Positions 24,188 to 32,566 of a stretch of 32,584 bases of DNA are shown one piece after another. Where the stretch lies: contig JACRGO010000102.1 of assembly GCA_016212295.1 (NCBI GenBank), forward strand, positions 1 through 32,584, written 5' to 3'. Within the stretch, counting starts at the first letter, position 1; every line of letters begins with the position of its first letter. The translations under genes were made by a program, and so were the position numbers. The stretch comes from Nitrospinota bacterium (GTDB lineage Bacteria > Nitrospinota > Nitrospinia > JACRGO01). Under the pieces are notes generated by a model that had not been told where the DNA came from, made no database searches, and was given only the letters and a program-made list of their open reading frames with translations.

Positions 24188-25795
24188 TTAAAACGATTTT
24201 GTCAAGCTGATGTATTTTCCGGCCTTTTTCTGAAACAAGTCATGGGTAAAGGGCTTTTGGATAAAATCATTTGCCCCCGCCTTTTCAGCCAGTTGTATCT
24301 GTGACTGTTCCGATTCGGTGGTAGCCATGATAACCGGTATTTTTTTAAAGGCTGGATTTTCACGAAACTTCAAAATGAATTCAATTCCATCCATAACAGG
24401 CATATTCATATCCGTGACGATGAGGTCAAATTCTTCCCCTTTTTCCAGAAGGTCCAATGCCTCCCGGCCGTTGATTGCGGTCGTCACATCCAGTCCCAGG
24501 CCGGATCCGGCGCTCCGATAAAAATAAAGCATGGCTTTTGAATCGTCCACGGCCAGGATTTTTTTACCGGTTTTTCCGGCGGAAACGTAGGAAAGCCTTT
24601 CCGCGTCCAATTTTGCCCTGTCTCCGCCAATGCCTTCAAGCGCCGCTCCGAATTCCGATATCAACTCCGGGTCATTGGAACCCGAAATGATTTCCAGCAA
24701 TTTTTCCGCGATCTCCTCCTTTTTATATAAGGCTTTAAATAAATCCATGGCCTTGGAGGCCGCAATGGCGCGCATTATTCTTTGGCTCCGGGCATTGCCC
24801 GGGCGGACAAACTCTTCCAATTTATTAATTACAGCGGAATTGATTTGCCGGTTAAGGGAAAAAACAACGGCCATGAGCAGCAAGTCATCTTCCTCCAGAA
24901 GTCCGTCCATCAGGCAAACAGTCCCTTTCAAAAAAGGTATTCCGCCAAGGGCCTCATATATGGCGTATTTGACGTTTGGATGAATGGCTTCTCCCTTCCT
25001 GTCAAAGATAGAGAGTAATATCTCCCCGCCATTTTTATCACCTATGGCCCCGAGCAAATTAGAGGCCAGAATTTGACAATCAACGTCTTCCTTGTCAAAA
25101 ATGGAAACGAGACAGGGAATGGCTTCACGGCCTTTCTTGACGAGCTCCTCATGGATGATACGCCTGGCGGTCGGGTTTCCATGGTGTATTTTTGAGGCAA
25201 GGAACGATAAGGCAGGCCCGTTTCCTATCGATCCCACAGCCTCTATGGCCTTCCATGTGACGAAATTACACTTTTCATATCCTCCCCCGGATTCTCCTTC
25301 CTCTATAACACCGCGCAACAGATCTAACGCGGTAAAGTCCTTATAAACGCCCAGCATTTCAATGGATAAAGAGGAAATCAGGGGTTCAGGATGGTTGGAA
25401 TTCATTTGGAAGACTTTTAAAAACTCCGGCGCCCTTATCTTGGAAAGAGAAGAAAGAGTTTCAAGAAGCATTTCCCCGTTTTTTTCCTTGGATGCAAGGT
25501 CAAGGAGGAGCGGTCCAGCGGACCGGAAACGATTTTCTCCGGCCAGATTAACACAAAGTTTTTTTACCCGGACCTTTCCAGATTGAATCCCTTCAAGGGT
25601 CATCTGTTCATTTTTCGATAAAAGCCCCCGCAAGGTATGTATGACCATGCTGTCAACGGCCTTATCGTTCAGTGGGACCTCGTGCAATTCAAAAAGTTCC
25701 GGTATGGCCTCGAATTTTTTCTCTTCCTCTATCTCCTTAAGAATTTTAACCTGCTCCAAAAAACCCATCTCTCTAAAACCCATAAGCGCGTTCAT
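24188..25795 (-). CDS. HEAT-repeat protein with C-terminal receiver domain (downstream copy)
   Basis: 535 residues. Residues 1-405 are a solenoid of helical HEAT-like repeats (for example ALDLLRGVIEEGES, AIPCLVSIFDKEDVDCQILA, GEILLSIFDRKGEA). Residues 410-535 are a complete receiver with D462 (LIVTDMNMPVMDG), acidic pair in LAVDDS and the lysine in DFIQKPFTHD. The domain order suggests a phosphorylation-controlled protein-protein scaffold. Located 28 bases before cheA in the same direction. The start is uncertain: ATG 25795 lacks a clear ribosome site and in-frame ATGs follow within ten codons. Confidence 0.9.
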   Translation of the reverse strand: MNALMGFREMGFLEQVKILKEIEEEKKFEAIPELFELHEVPLNDKAVDSMVIHTLRGLLSKNEQMTLEGIQSGKVRVKKLCVNLAGENRFRSAGPLLLDLASKEKNGEMLLETLSSLSKIRAPEFLKVFQMNSNHPEPLISSLSIEMLGVYKDFTALDLLRGVIEEGESGGGYEKCNFVTWKAIEAVGSIGNGPALSFLASKIHHGNPTARRIIHEELVKKGREAIPCLVSIFDKEDVDCQILASNLLGAIGDKNGGEILLSIFDRKGEAIHPNVKYAIYEALGGIPFLKGTVCLMDGLLEEDDLLLMAVVFSLNRQINSAVINKLEEFVRPGNARSQRIMRAIAASKAMDLFKALYKKEEIAEKLLEIISGSNDPELISEFGAALEGIGGDRAKLDAERLSYVSAGKTGKKILAVDDSKAMLYFYRSAGSGLGLDVTTAINGREALDLLEKGEEFDLIVTDMNMPVMDGIEFILKFRENPAFKKIPVIMATTESEQSQIQLAEKAGANDFIQKPFTHDLFQKKAGKYISLTKSF

Positions 25796-25920
25796 GAAAT
25801 TTTTTCTGTCCCTATTTAAATTTGTTTACGCTTGTCTACAAAATGCGCGAGATAAATTTTCAAAATAAGCGTGTAAGAACCTATCGTAGCACAAGATTTT
25901 AAACCTAAAACTCCAAAACT

Positions 25921-27564
25921 TCAAATTTCAATTCCCCTGGGTTCGCGCCCGTGCAGATAATCGTCCACTATTCCCAGCAGTTTTTCATTCTTGAATGGTT
26001 TGGTCAGGAAATAATTCGCCCCAACTGAAATGGCCAGCTTTTTGTCCAGGTTTTCCGATTGGGTGGTAATCATCACTATTGGAATGGATTTGTATTCTTC
26101 ATCTCTTCGTATTTTCCTGATCAATTCAATCCCGTTCATTTCCGGCATGTTCATATCGGTGAGTATTATATCAAAATTCTCTTTCCCCAGGGCGGCCAGG
26201 GCTTCATGGCCGTTATAAGCGGAGGAGATCCGGTGCCTCGCCGGGGCAAGGGCGCTTCCTATGATCTTGTGCATGATTTTTGAGTCATCCACCACCAGGA
26301 CCTTGAACGCCTTGGCCTCTTTCTCCATGACCCCATAGGACTCCAATTCGCGGACCAGTCCTTCCTTGTGGGAGTTCTTCAGAAAGATAACCAGCTCCGC
26401 TATTTCGCGGCCTGACTTGATCTCATAAAAAAATCTATAACAAAGCTCCCGGAATATCTCGTTATCGGAGAGGAATAAAAAAACCTTTTTCGCGTTAGCC
26501 ACCACCGTGGCCATTGCCGCGATTTCGATATTTTCCTGCCTCGTCTCGAAAAAATTGCGTATGCCGCGCACCGTGAACGCGTCCTCGATATTTTCCTCAA
26601 TGGCGGTCATGGCGGCCACGCGCACCTGGGGCTCTTCATCCAGGACCCCCGTGGGCAGGTGCATGATGCAGGACTTTGAGCCGACCCTTCCCAATGCCTC
26701 AAAGGCGGCGTACCGGACATTCGGATGTTCGTCCTTGGCGGCATGCAAGAGAGGTTTCACCGATTCCTTGTTTTTAATGAACCCAAGGGTATTGCAAACC
26801 ACTATCCGGACGTCTGGATTTTGGTCCCCCAAAAGCTCATGCAAAAAGGGAATGGCCAGGCATCCCGTCTCCACCAGCTTATCAATGGCCCTGTTCCGGA
26901 CGTCAACGTCCCTGGACTTCAGAAAACCGGCCACGGCCTGGATTCCCTTGGCGTACCCCATGTGGGCCAGAAGGTCCAGGGCCGCGATGTCCATCTCCTT
27001 GTTCTTGCCCAGCACGTCCAATATTATCTCCAGCGACTCCTCGCCCGCGCATCCGCCAATGGCCTTAAGCGCGGCTTTTGCCAGGGCCGGCTGGGAAAGG
27101 TCCAGATACATTTTTAACTTCGGCACGGAATTTTCGTCGCCTATCCTGCCAAGGGCCGCGATGGCTGTTTCAACGTCTTCGGGGTTTACGAGGTCGGAAA
27201 GAAGGTCGTGAAGGTAAGGGACCGCTTGCTCCAGTTCAAGGACGCCGGCTATTTCCATCAACATGGAATTGTGGTGGAATTTTCCGGATGCCAGGAGATT
27301 GATGATGGCCTCCGGCTCCCGCCTGGCTATTTCAGCAAGCGTATCAATGCGCTTCTTTAAAAAGCCCTCGCTCAACGGGCTTCGTCCGATAAGGGCGAAA
27401 AACTCCGCCGCAATGGGGCAGATGGGGACTTGGCGGATTGGTTCCAGGATTTTTAATAGATCTTCCTGGGACAGGGCCTTGGTGTGCCTGAAAACAGCGG
27501 AAAGTTTCACCGGATCATTATTTCGGCAGGCTTGCGTTATTTCATCAAGGACGTGGCTTTCCAA
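25921..27564 (-). CDS. HEAT-repeat protein with C-terminal receiver domain (first gene of operon)
   Basis: 547 residues. HEAT repeats fill residues 20-410 and are unusually regular, for example VETAIAALGRIGDENSVPKL, VRNRAIDKLVETGCLAIPFL and VRYAAFEALGRVGSKSC. The receiver (about 419-547) has D470 (IILTDMNMPEMNG) and lysine in YFLTKPFKNE. It shares its layout with the next gene but differs in sequence, so the pair is old. The start is TTG 27564 with aaaggga nearby. Being first in the operon it is a candidate for the output of the kinase in place of CheY. It is separated from the second copy by 125 bases that hold only AT-rich sequence. Confidence 0.9.
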   Translation of the reverse strand: MESHVLDEITQACRNNDPVKLSAVFRHTKALSQEDLLKILEPIRQVPICPIAAEFFALIGRSPLSEGFLKKRIDTLAEIARREPEAIINLLASGKFHHNSMLMEIAGVLELEQAVPYLHDLLSDLVNPEDVETAIAALGRIGDENSVPKLKMYLDLSQPALAKAALKAIGGCAGEESLEIILDVLGKNKEMDIAALDLLAHMGYAKGIQAVAGFLKSRDVDVRNRAIDKLVETGCLAIPFLHELLGDQNPDVRIVVCNTLGFIKNKESVKPLLHAAKDEHPNVRYAAFEALGRVGSKSCIMHLPTGVLDEEPQVRVAAMTAIEENIEDAFTVRGIRNFFETRQENIEIAAMATVVANAKKVFLFLSDNEIFRELCYRFFYEIKSGREIAELVIFLKNSHKEGLVRELESYGVMEKEAKAFKVLVVDDSKIMHKIIGSALAPARHRISSAYNGHEALAALGKENFDIILTDMNMPEMNGIELIRKIRRDEEYKSIPIVMITTQSENLDKKLAISVGANYFLTKPFKNEKLLGIVDDYLHGREPRGIEI

Positions 27565-27614
27565 TTATTTTCCCTTTTCGATTCGCTAAAAAAGTTGTGG
27601 CAAGCTTTTTCTAT

Positions 27615-27620
27615 ATTATA
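27615..27620 (-). promoter_or_regulatory. -10 box of the chemosensory operon promoter
   Basis: On the minus strand this is TATAAT, about 50 bases upstream of the TTG start at 27564. A weak -35 (TTGTGG) lies 16 bases further up. It is the only good match in the leader of the operon. Confidence 0.45.
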
Positions 27621-27776
27621 GTGAAAAAAACAACTTCCACAACTTCAGGCACTTGAAACTTTAGCTCACTTTAGCCACTCGCACTGCAATGCCGTTGATT
27701 TTTAAAGAAAATCTTAGATACTTACTCGCCTTTTTTGAAAATTTCAAATATTTTTGGCTAGAATTGCGAGACAGTT

Positions 27777-27825
27777 ATTAAAAAAAAATTGAGACCCCCG
27801 GGGCGGGGTGGGCCCCAGAGGTCTC
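27777..27825 (-). terminator. rho-independent terminator-like hairpin, minus strand
   Basis: On the minus strand gagacc (27825-27820) pairs with ggtctc (27796-27791) around a GC-rich inner stem (ggggc/gcccc), followed by a run of nine T. No minus-strand gene lies upstream of it in this window, so it may end a small RNA, or insulate the operon from read-through. Confidence 0.5.
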
Positions 27826-27888
27826 TATGTGGGGCGAGACGCCATGCCCCATTTCCTGGTCAAAAAAACCAATCCATCGATTAGAAAT

Positions 27889-28005
27889 CATAGCGCGACA
27901 TAGCCGCAATCAAAATAAATTTCGATGTATTCAAACGTTCGATGATATTATTACGTTCAGAAATTTGCGCGGACAACGCAAATTTCTGAACGTAATAATA
28001 TAACC
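27889..28005. repeat. interleaved-palindrome repeat, copy 1 (A and B, A' lost)
   Basis: Begins with the A arm (tagcgcgacatagccgcaat at 27891), then continues directly to the B hairpin: 27946-27969 pairs perfectly over 24 bp with 27977-28000, loop cggacaa. The A' arm seen in copies 2 and 3 is missing, as if deleted between B and B'. Confidence 0.8.
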
Positions 28006-28215
28006 CCCCCTTTAAAAGTTAATAATTTTTCAAATCAAAAATCAAGACAAACAGGATAAAACCGATCCTGTATTTTTTAGATACTATTGTAAACAAAAAT
28101 TTTTTTTTGTCAAGGATTCCGTTTTACGGCCGCGCCCTGGAGGCCGTTTTGCCCTTCTTGCTCCATCTCTGTTCATGCGCTATAATTCTTGCGTTATTAA
28201 AATATAACACGGCAT

Positions 28216-28410
28216 GGCCGCAACCAAAATAAAATTTCGACTTATTAAAACGTCTGATAAGATTATTACGTTCAGAAATTTACGCTTTCCGCTTGAAATA
28301 AAATCGACGTTTAATACTTCAAGAGAAATTTATTTTGGTTGCGGCCGCGTAGCGCTCCAACAAGCATTTGAAAAATTTGCGCGGAAAACGCAAATTGCTG
28401 AACGTATAAT
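28216..28410. repeat. interleaved-palindrome repeat, copy 2
   Basis: Arms in order: A 28216-28237 (ggccgcaaccaaaataaaat...), B 28261-28292, A' 28326-28346, B' 28381-28410. A pairs with A' with one unpaired base; B pairs with B' with several mismatches. B' ends directly at the ATG of the HPr-domain gene. Confidence 0.8.
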
Positions 28411-29745
28411 ATGGAATACAAAATAAAAAGCAGCGTTGCCATAAAGGAAATTTCCGAGACCGAATTCGCCCCGATGGTCACGGAGGCGGCGAAGGACTTC
28501 TTCAGGATGTCCAACTATTTCCGGCTTACCGGGCTGGATGGATTGCCCAAAAGGAGTTTTTCAGAGTACGCGCAGATATGCAACGTCCTTGAATCCTTTC
28601 TAGATGACCACGGCGCCAGGGACAACACCCATTGGGCCTTTTTCGCGGAATTGGTGGCCTCCATACGAAACCTCGGCATTGCCGCCTACATCATGCGGCA
28701 TGTGCTTGACCGGCAGATGGATTACCATTGCGGCGAGACGCAAATGGCCCTATATGACTTTGTCAGGGAAGGATTCCAGACCCTGGACTTCCTTAAATCC
28801 TCCATCGTGAATCTAGGCAACTCCGCGGAGGAGGAAGCCAAAAGACTTTCAGTGCAGGTGGACAATCATGTCTTTGAGTGCAGGCAGGAGTCCAAGGAAA
28901 TTTATTATGTCCTGCCAAAAAACATGAATGAAAGCATCGTTGAAAACAAGGAAGAAAGAATCGTGGAGTTGGTGCATAAGGTGCGGAAAGTGGCTAAAAT
29001 CATGGACGAGGAGAGAATAAAAAAAGAATCAGACCCGGAAAAACTCTATAGCATGATCCCTCTCAAGATTGATGAAAAGAAGGCGCGGAAACTGAAGAAC
29101 ACCATACACGGGGTCCAATCCGATTACGACACTTATGTCAAGAATACCCAGGTGGAAAAGAAAAACGCGGACCTGAAACTTTTAAGGGGCTTTATTTCAA
29201 TTCCGCTTCATCTGCTGGAAATGGTCAGGTGGCTTTCCCATTTTTACGAAAGGCACGAGGACGCAATCCGCCAAAGCGAGGAGACAGCCAAGATCGCCAG
29301 GATAGTGGACAAGATGACGGTTTTGGACAGGATCGTCAATTTCGGATATTTTTTTTCCGACCAATACATGCGCCAGGCCAGGAAGGTTGCCGAGAAGATT
29401 CTAAATCTTTACGTCAAGCCGGTCCGATACGAACTCCCGGTCCCCTCGAAGGGTTTCCATGCCCGGCCCTCAACGTACATATCCCTGATAGTCAACGAGC
29501 ATGGCACGGACGTTTTTCTGATAGTGGGCGACCAAAAATATAACGCCAAGTCAGTAATGAATCTGATGATGGCCGCGGGCATCATATATGACATGGGACT
29601 GAAGACAGTGATATTCGAGGGGGACCAAAGGGTCCTGGACGACATCAGGATATTAGCTGAAAATAATTATTGCGAGGACCAGGAAATTCCCCGCGAACTG
29701 AACTACTTGCGGATACTGAGGAACGTCGGCACGCCCATTGTTTGA
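28411..29745 (+). CDS. helical protein with C-terminal HPr phosphocarrier domain
   Basis: 444 residues. Residues 1-340 are helical and charged and I do not recognise them. Residues 340-444 form an HPr-like domain: VPSKGFHARPSTYISLI places H350 in the HPr phospho-histidine motif, and NAKSVMNLMMAAG puts S381 exactly 31 residues further on, the H15-S46 distance of HPr. Both regulatory sites are thus kept. HPr passes phosphate from enzyme I to sugar or regulatory enzymes; no PTS genes are seen here. ATG 28411 directly follows a repeat arm and no Shine-Dalgarno site is visible, so the start is uncertain. Not part of the chemosensory operon (opposite strand). Confidence 0.85.
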   Translation: MEYKIKSSVAIKEISETEFAPMVTEAAKDFFRMSNYFRLTGLDGLPKRSFSEYAQICNVLESFLDDHGARDNTHWAFFAELVASIRNLGIAAYIMRHVLDRQMDYHCGETQMALYDFVREGFQTLDFLKSSIVNLGNSAEEEAKRLSVQVDNHVFECRQESKEIYYVLPKNMNESIVENKEERIVELVHKVRKVAKIMDEERIKKESDPEKLYSMIPLKIDEKKARKLKNTIHGVQSDYDTYVKNTQVEKKNADLKLLRGFISIPLHLLEMVRWLSHFYERHEDAIRQSEETAKIARIVDKMTVLDRIVNFGYFFSDQYMRQARKVAEKILNLYVKPVRYELPVPSKGFHARPSTYISLIVNEHGTDVFLIVGDQKYNAKSVMNLMMAAGIIYDMGLKTVIFEGDQRVLDDIRILAENNYCEDQEIPRELNYLRILRNVGTPIV

Positions 29746-29751
29746 TTGTTC

Positions 29752-29959
29752 ATAGCGCGACGCTCCGGCAACCAAAATAAATTTCGATGTATTCAAACGT
29801 TCGATGATATTATTACGTATAGAAATTTACGTTTTCCGCTTGAAATAAAATCGGCGTTGAATGCTTCAAGAGAAATTTATTTTGGTTGCCGGAGCGTCGC
29901 GCTATTAGAAACAGTTAAAAAATTCGCGCGGAAAACGCAAATTTCTGAACGTAATAATA
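29752..29959. repeat. interleaved-palindrome repeat, copy 3 (complete)
   Basis: The best copy. A 29752-29784 and A' 29873-29905 are perfect 33-bp complements (atagcgcgacgctccggcaa onwards). B 29808-29839 lies inside that hairpin loop and matches, at 29 of 32 positions, the complement of B' 29928-29959, which lies outside it. The arrangement A-B-A'-B' has pseudoknot topology. A starts seven bases after the stop of the HPr gene, and B' ends 14 bases before the ribosome binding site of the cytochrome gene. Confidence 0.9.
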
Positions 29960-29984
29960 TAACCCTTTTAAAAGGAGAGAATGT

Positions 29985-32327
29985 ATGAAATCTTGGCTGG
30001 CACACCTTATAGTCCTAGCGTCGGTTTTCCTCCTTTTACCATTGACGGCGGATTCCGCGCCGGAGAAGAAAGACGCCGGGAAAAACCAGAATGATTACGT
30101 CATCACCATCAATTACGAACTGGGCATGCACTGCACCGGATTCGACTTCACCTATTGCTGTGTGCTCCCGCCATATAACAGCATCCTGACCCAGGTGATA
30201 AAACACGGGTCTCTTACCGGGACAGGCCTGCCCTCATTGCTTAAGGCTGACCCGAAAAATCCCGAAATCCTCGTTGACGGGGACAAACGCTATAAGCTTT
30301 ATTACGAACACATCGACAATAAATATTCCGAAGGGAACAAGATGAATTACTGGAACGTTCCCTTTGACATCGACGCGGACGGGTCCACGCTCCAGCCGGG
30401 CGATACCGTGGCAAATGGCATGTGGACCCACCTTTATATTTATAAGGACCTTGAGGGGACCAACCCGGAAAACACATCCGAGGACGCGAAAAAACTTTTC
30501 GTCGGGAAGCAGATTCAGGTGCCGGTTGACTCCGGGCCGACAGGACAGCCGGTGTCCGGCGGGTATATGAAATATTCCGGGGACAAGGGGACCATCGTGT
30601 ATACCAAGGGCCCGGTGCTGGACAACGTTCCAATCGTCCTCACCAATCCAGGAATATGGGAGGCCCTTGGCCTGCCGCTTACCCCCTTCAACGACAGCAA
30701 GGCCGCAAGTGGAATCATGGGCGCGACCGAGGCCATGATTCAGCCGTTTCAGCAGGCAAAGGTTACTCTGGTTGACGCAAAGACCGGAAATCCGGTCATC
30801 GGACGGAACGGCAAACCTGTTTCATCCATAGGTACCAATCCAATTGACGTCCCCAACTGTGATAGCTGCCACTCCGGGGAAAACGCCAATGGAGAAAAAT
30901 ACAAGAAATACCAGTCGGAAAAGGAATACTGGAAGAGCAGGGGCGCCTCGGAATATTTCATCAGACTCCGCGCGGCGGCCATTTCAATATTGGAGATACA
31001 TGACGGCAAGCACGGGACGGATTTCACCGCGAAATATAATCCCGGCGCGTCATCCAACCGCCTAGGCAGGGGCACGGTCATTTGCCAGAAATGCCACGCG
31101 GACAACGTAATCGGCGCGCTTAACTCCAAGAAGGTCGGAGACGCGCTCCCCAACGCGCCGGCGGAGACCAAGGGAAATCCCATAAGCCCCCTCACCGAGG
31201 CCCTCCACCACGCGCACCAGATGAACAGGCCATCGCCGGATTCCCTTGGAAGGACCGGATCATGCCAGGGCTGTCATCCCGCCCATCGCCAGGACGGGAA
31301 CATGAAGGGCTATCCAATCACCAGGACAGGAGAAAACACCTTCGCCAAGGCTGACAACCGTGACGCGGCCGGCGGATGCTATGTCGGGCGGGACGTCCAT
31401 TCCAATCCGGATAAAGGAAAGGACGTGAAAACCCCGGTCTATCTGAACGCCATAGGCCGGTATTTGAAGGAAAACGTGAACATAGGCGCGGACGGCAAGT
31501 GGAAGGGACTTTGGTGCACCAATTGCCATAACCAGCTAAGCCGCGAACTTTATCAGAGGGACAACCTGAAAAACGCCTTCACCCAGGAGGGGGAGACTTT
31601 AAGGAACAAGGGCCTCGACGATATAGCCAAGGCGATAGGCGTCACTAAGCAGGAACTCATTGACAAATACCTCGACCCGAAAGTGCCGCTGGAGGGAAAG
31701 GACTCGGACAGCGGGGTGCTTTTGACCTGGGCGAAAAAACGGACGGTGCCGGACATCGCGGTGATAGAGGTGAAGGACGGCGGCCCGGTTGTCGCCAAGG
31801 ACAAGGACGGCGACGCAAACGTCAACATCCTCTCAGCCAATCCGGCCAAGGCGGCCGATTTCAAGAACGGCCTGGCCGTCCCCTATGAAGCCGCCTCCCA
31901 CGGAAGGGACTATTGGCTCTCAGCCGGAGAGCCCCACTGCGCTGACTGCCATCTCCCTCCATTCGTGGAAGGCTCCGGCGGCGTGGCCTTCCCTATCAAC
32001 CAGCCGGGAAAATATTCGCTCATGCGGTACTCCAAGGGCCATTCCGGGATCACCTGCCAGGGATGCCACGAATCCATCCACGGCCTGTATCCGGTCACGT
32101 CCAATGTGGACAAGACCAGCTACAACCAATCGGCCGCCGTTAATCCGGATGGGAGCCACGGCCCGCTTAAATGCGGATCATGCCATGAGGTCAACGACGC
32201 CGGGGTCCCCTTGATGGCGAAGGAGATGGGGACCCAATACGACGGGAAGGACATAAGCGGCAACTATGACTTGGCTGTGAAATATATTCATGCCTCGGCC
32301 CCTGACAAGGGAGGAGCTAATCCATAG
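29985..32327 (+). CDS. large heptahaem-type c cytochrome, exported
   Basis: 780 residues with a signal peptide (MKSWLAHLIVLASVFLLLPL, cleavage near ADSA). Seven CxxCH motifs have first cysteines at 292, 367, 427, 511, 652, 691 and 730. The N-terminal 290 residues contain no haem and start with the conserved stretch NYELGMHCTGFDFTYCCVLP, a pattern I recall from large periplasmic multihaem proteins of unknown function. A periplasmic or outer-membrane redox role is likely. ATG 29985 has aaggagaga at 29972-29980. Its TAG stop (32325-32327) lies inside the A arm of repeat copy 4. The gene is flanked on both sides by copies of the same repeat. Confidence 0.9.
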   Translation: MKSWLAHLIVLASVFLLLPLTADSAPEKKDAGKNQNDYVITINYELGMHCTGFDFTYCCVLPPYNSILTQVIKHGSLTGTGLPSLLKADPKNPEILVDGDKRYKLYYEHIDNKYSEGNKMNYWNVPFDIDADGSTLQPGDTVANGMWTHLYIYKDLEGTNPENTSEDAKKLFVGKQIQVPVDSGPTGQPVSGGYMKYSGDKGTIVYTKGPVLDNVPIVLTNPGIWEALGLPLTPFNDSKAASGIMGATEAMIQPFQQAKVTLVDAKTGNPVIGRNGKPVSSIGTNPIDVPNCDSCHSGENANGEKYKKYQSEKEYWKSRGASEYFIRLRAAAISILEIHDGKHGTDFTAKYNPGASSNRLGRGTVICQKCHADNVIGALNSKKVGDALPNAPAETKGNPISPLTEALHHAHQMNRPSPDSLGRTGSCQGCHPAHRQDGNMKGYPITRTGENTFAKADNRDAAGGCYVGRDVHSNPDKGKDVKTPVYLNAIGRYLKENVNIGADGKWKGLWCTNCHNQLSRELYQRDNLKNAFTQEGETLRNKGLDDIAKAIGVTKQELIDKYLDPKVPLEGKDSDSGVLLTWAKKRTVPDIAVIEVKDGGPVVAKDKDGDANVNILSANPAKAADFKNGLAVPYEAASHGRDYWLSAGEPHCADCHLPPFVEGSGGVAFPINQPGKYSLMRYSKGHSGITCQGCHESIHGLYPVTSNVDKTSYNQSAAVNPDGSHGPLKCGSCHEVNDAGVPLMAKEMGTQYDGKDISGNYDLAVKYIHASAPDKGGANP

Positions 32328-32393
32328 CGCGATATGGCCGCAACCAACGTTCAGGAATTAAAGAAATTTATTTTGGTTGCGGCCATGCGCGCT
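32324..32393. repeat. interleaved-palindrome repeat, copy 4 (A arms only)
   Basis: A (32324-32346, atagcgcgatatggccgcaa...) pairs with A' (32374-32393, tggttgcggccatgcgcgct) with one extra base. The loop holds acgttcag-gaat, a remnant of B, so the copy has lost B and B'. The A arm supplies the stop codon of the cytochrome gene. Confidence 0.8.
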
Positions 32394-32504
32394 GTTACGG
32401 ATCAGAAACTTGAAAGTCCGCCCGAAGGGCGTTAAGTTCCTTGCTCAGGGTGAATTTGTTCTTTTCCCTATCTCACTGATATATAAGAGAGAACCATCGA
32501 CTCC

Positions 32505-32533
32505 TGGACATTGAACCGCGAATGGGGTATAGT
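32505..32533 (+). promoter_or_regulatory. sigma-70-type promoter candidate
   Basis: TGGACA at 32505-32510 and TATAGT at 32528-32533, 17 bases apart, each one base off consensus. It precedes the partial gene at 32567 by 33 bases. The preceding stretch 32394-32504 has only a short ccgcccgaagggcg hairpin. Confidence 0.55.
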
Positions 32534-32566
32534 GTTCTTCATTAGCGTCTAATCTTGGAGGACAGT

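Larger units (their letters stand above)
27565..28410. other. divergent, repeat-rich intergenic region (846 bp)
   Basis: No gene is supported here. From left to right it holds a probable promoter for the minus-strand operon (TATAAT at 27615-27620), a GC-rich hairpin with a T-run on the minus strand (27777-27825), a second hairpin tggggc...gcccca (27830-27851), and copies 1 and 2 of the interleaved palindrome. Between 28006 and 28200 I see only AT-rich sequence and a short GC-rich patch. Confidence 0.7.

Noticed and set aside
27600-27660. Sigma-54 promoter before the HEAT-REC operon
   Set aside because: No GG/GC pair at the needed spacing; a TATAAT box fits better.
27889-32393. CRISPR-like array suggested by repeated segments
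   Set aside because: Copies are 0.3-2.4 kb apart with genes between them, not regularly spaced with spacers.
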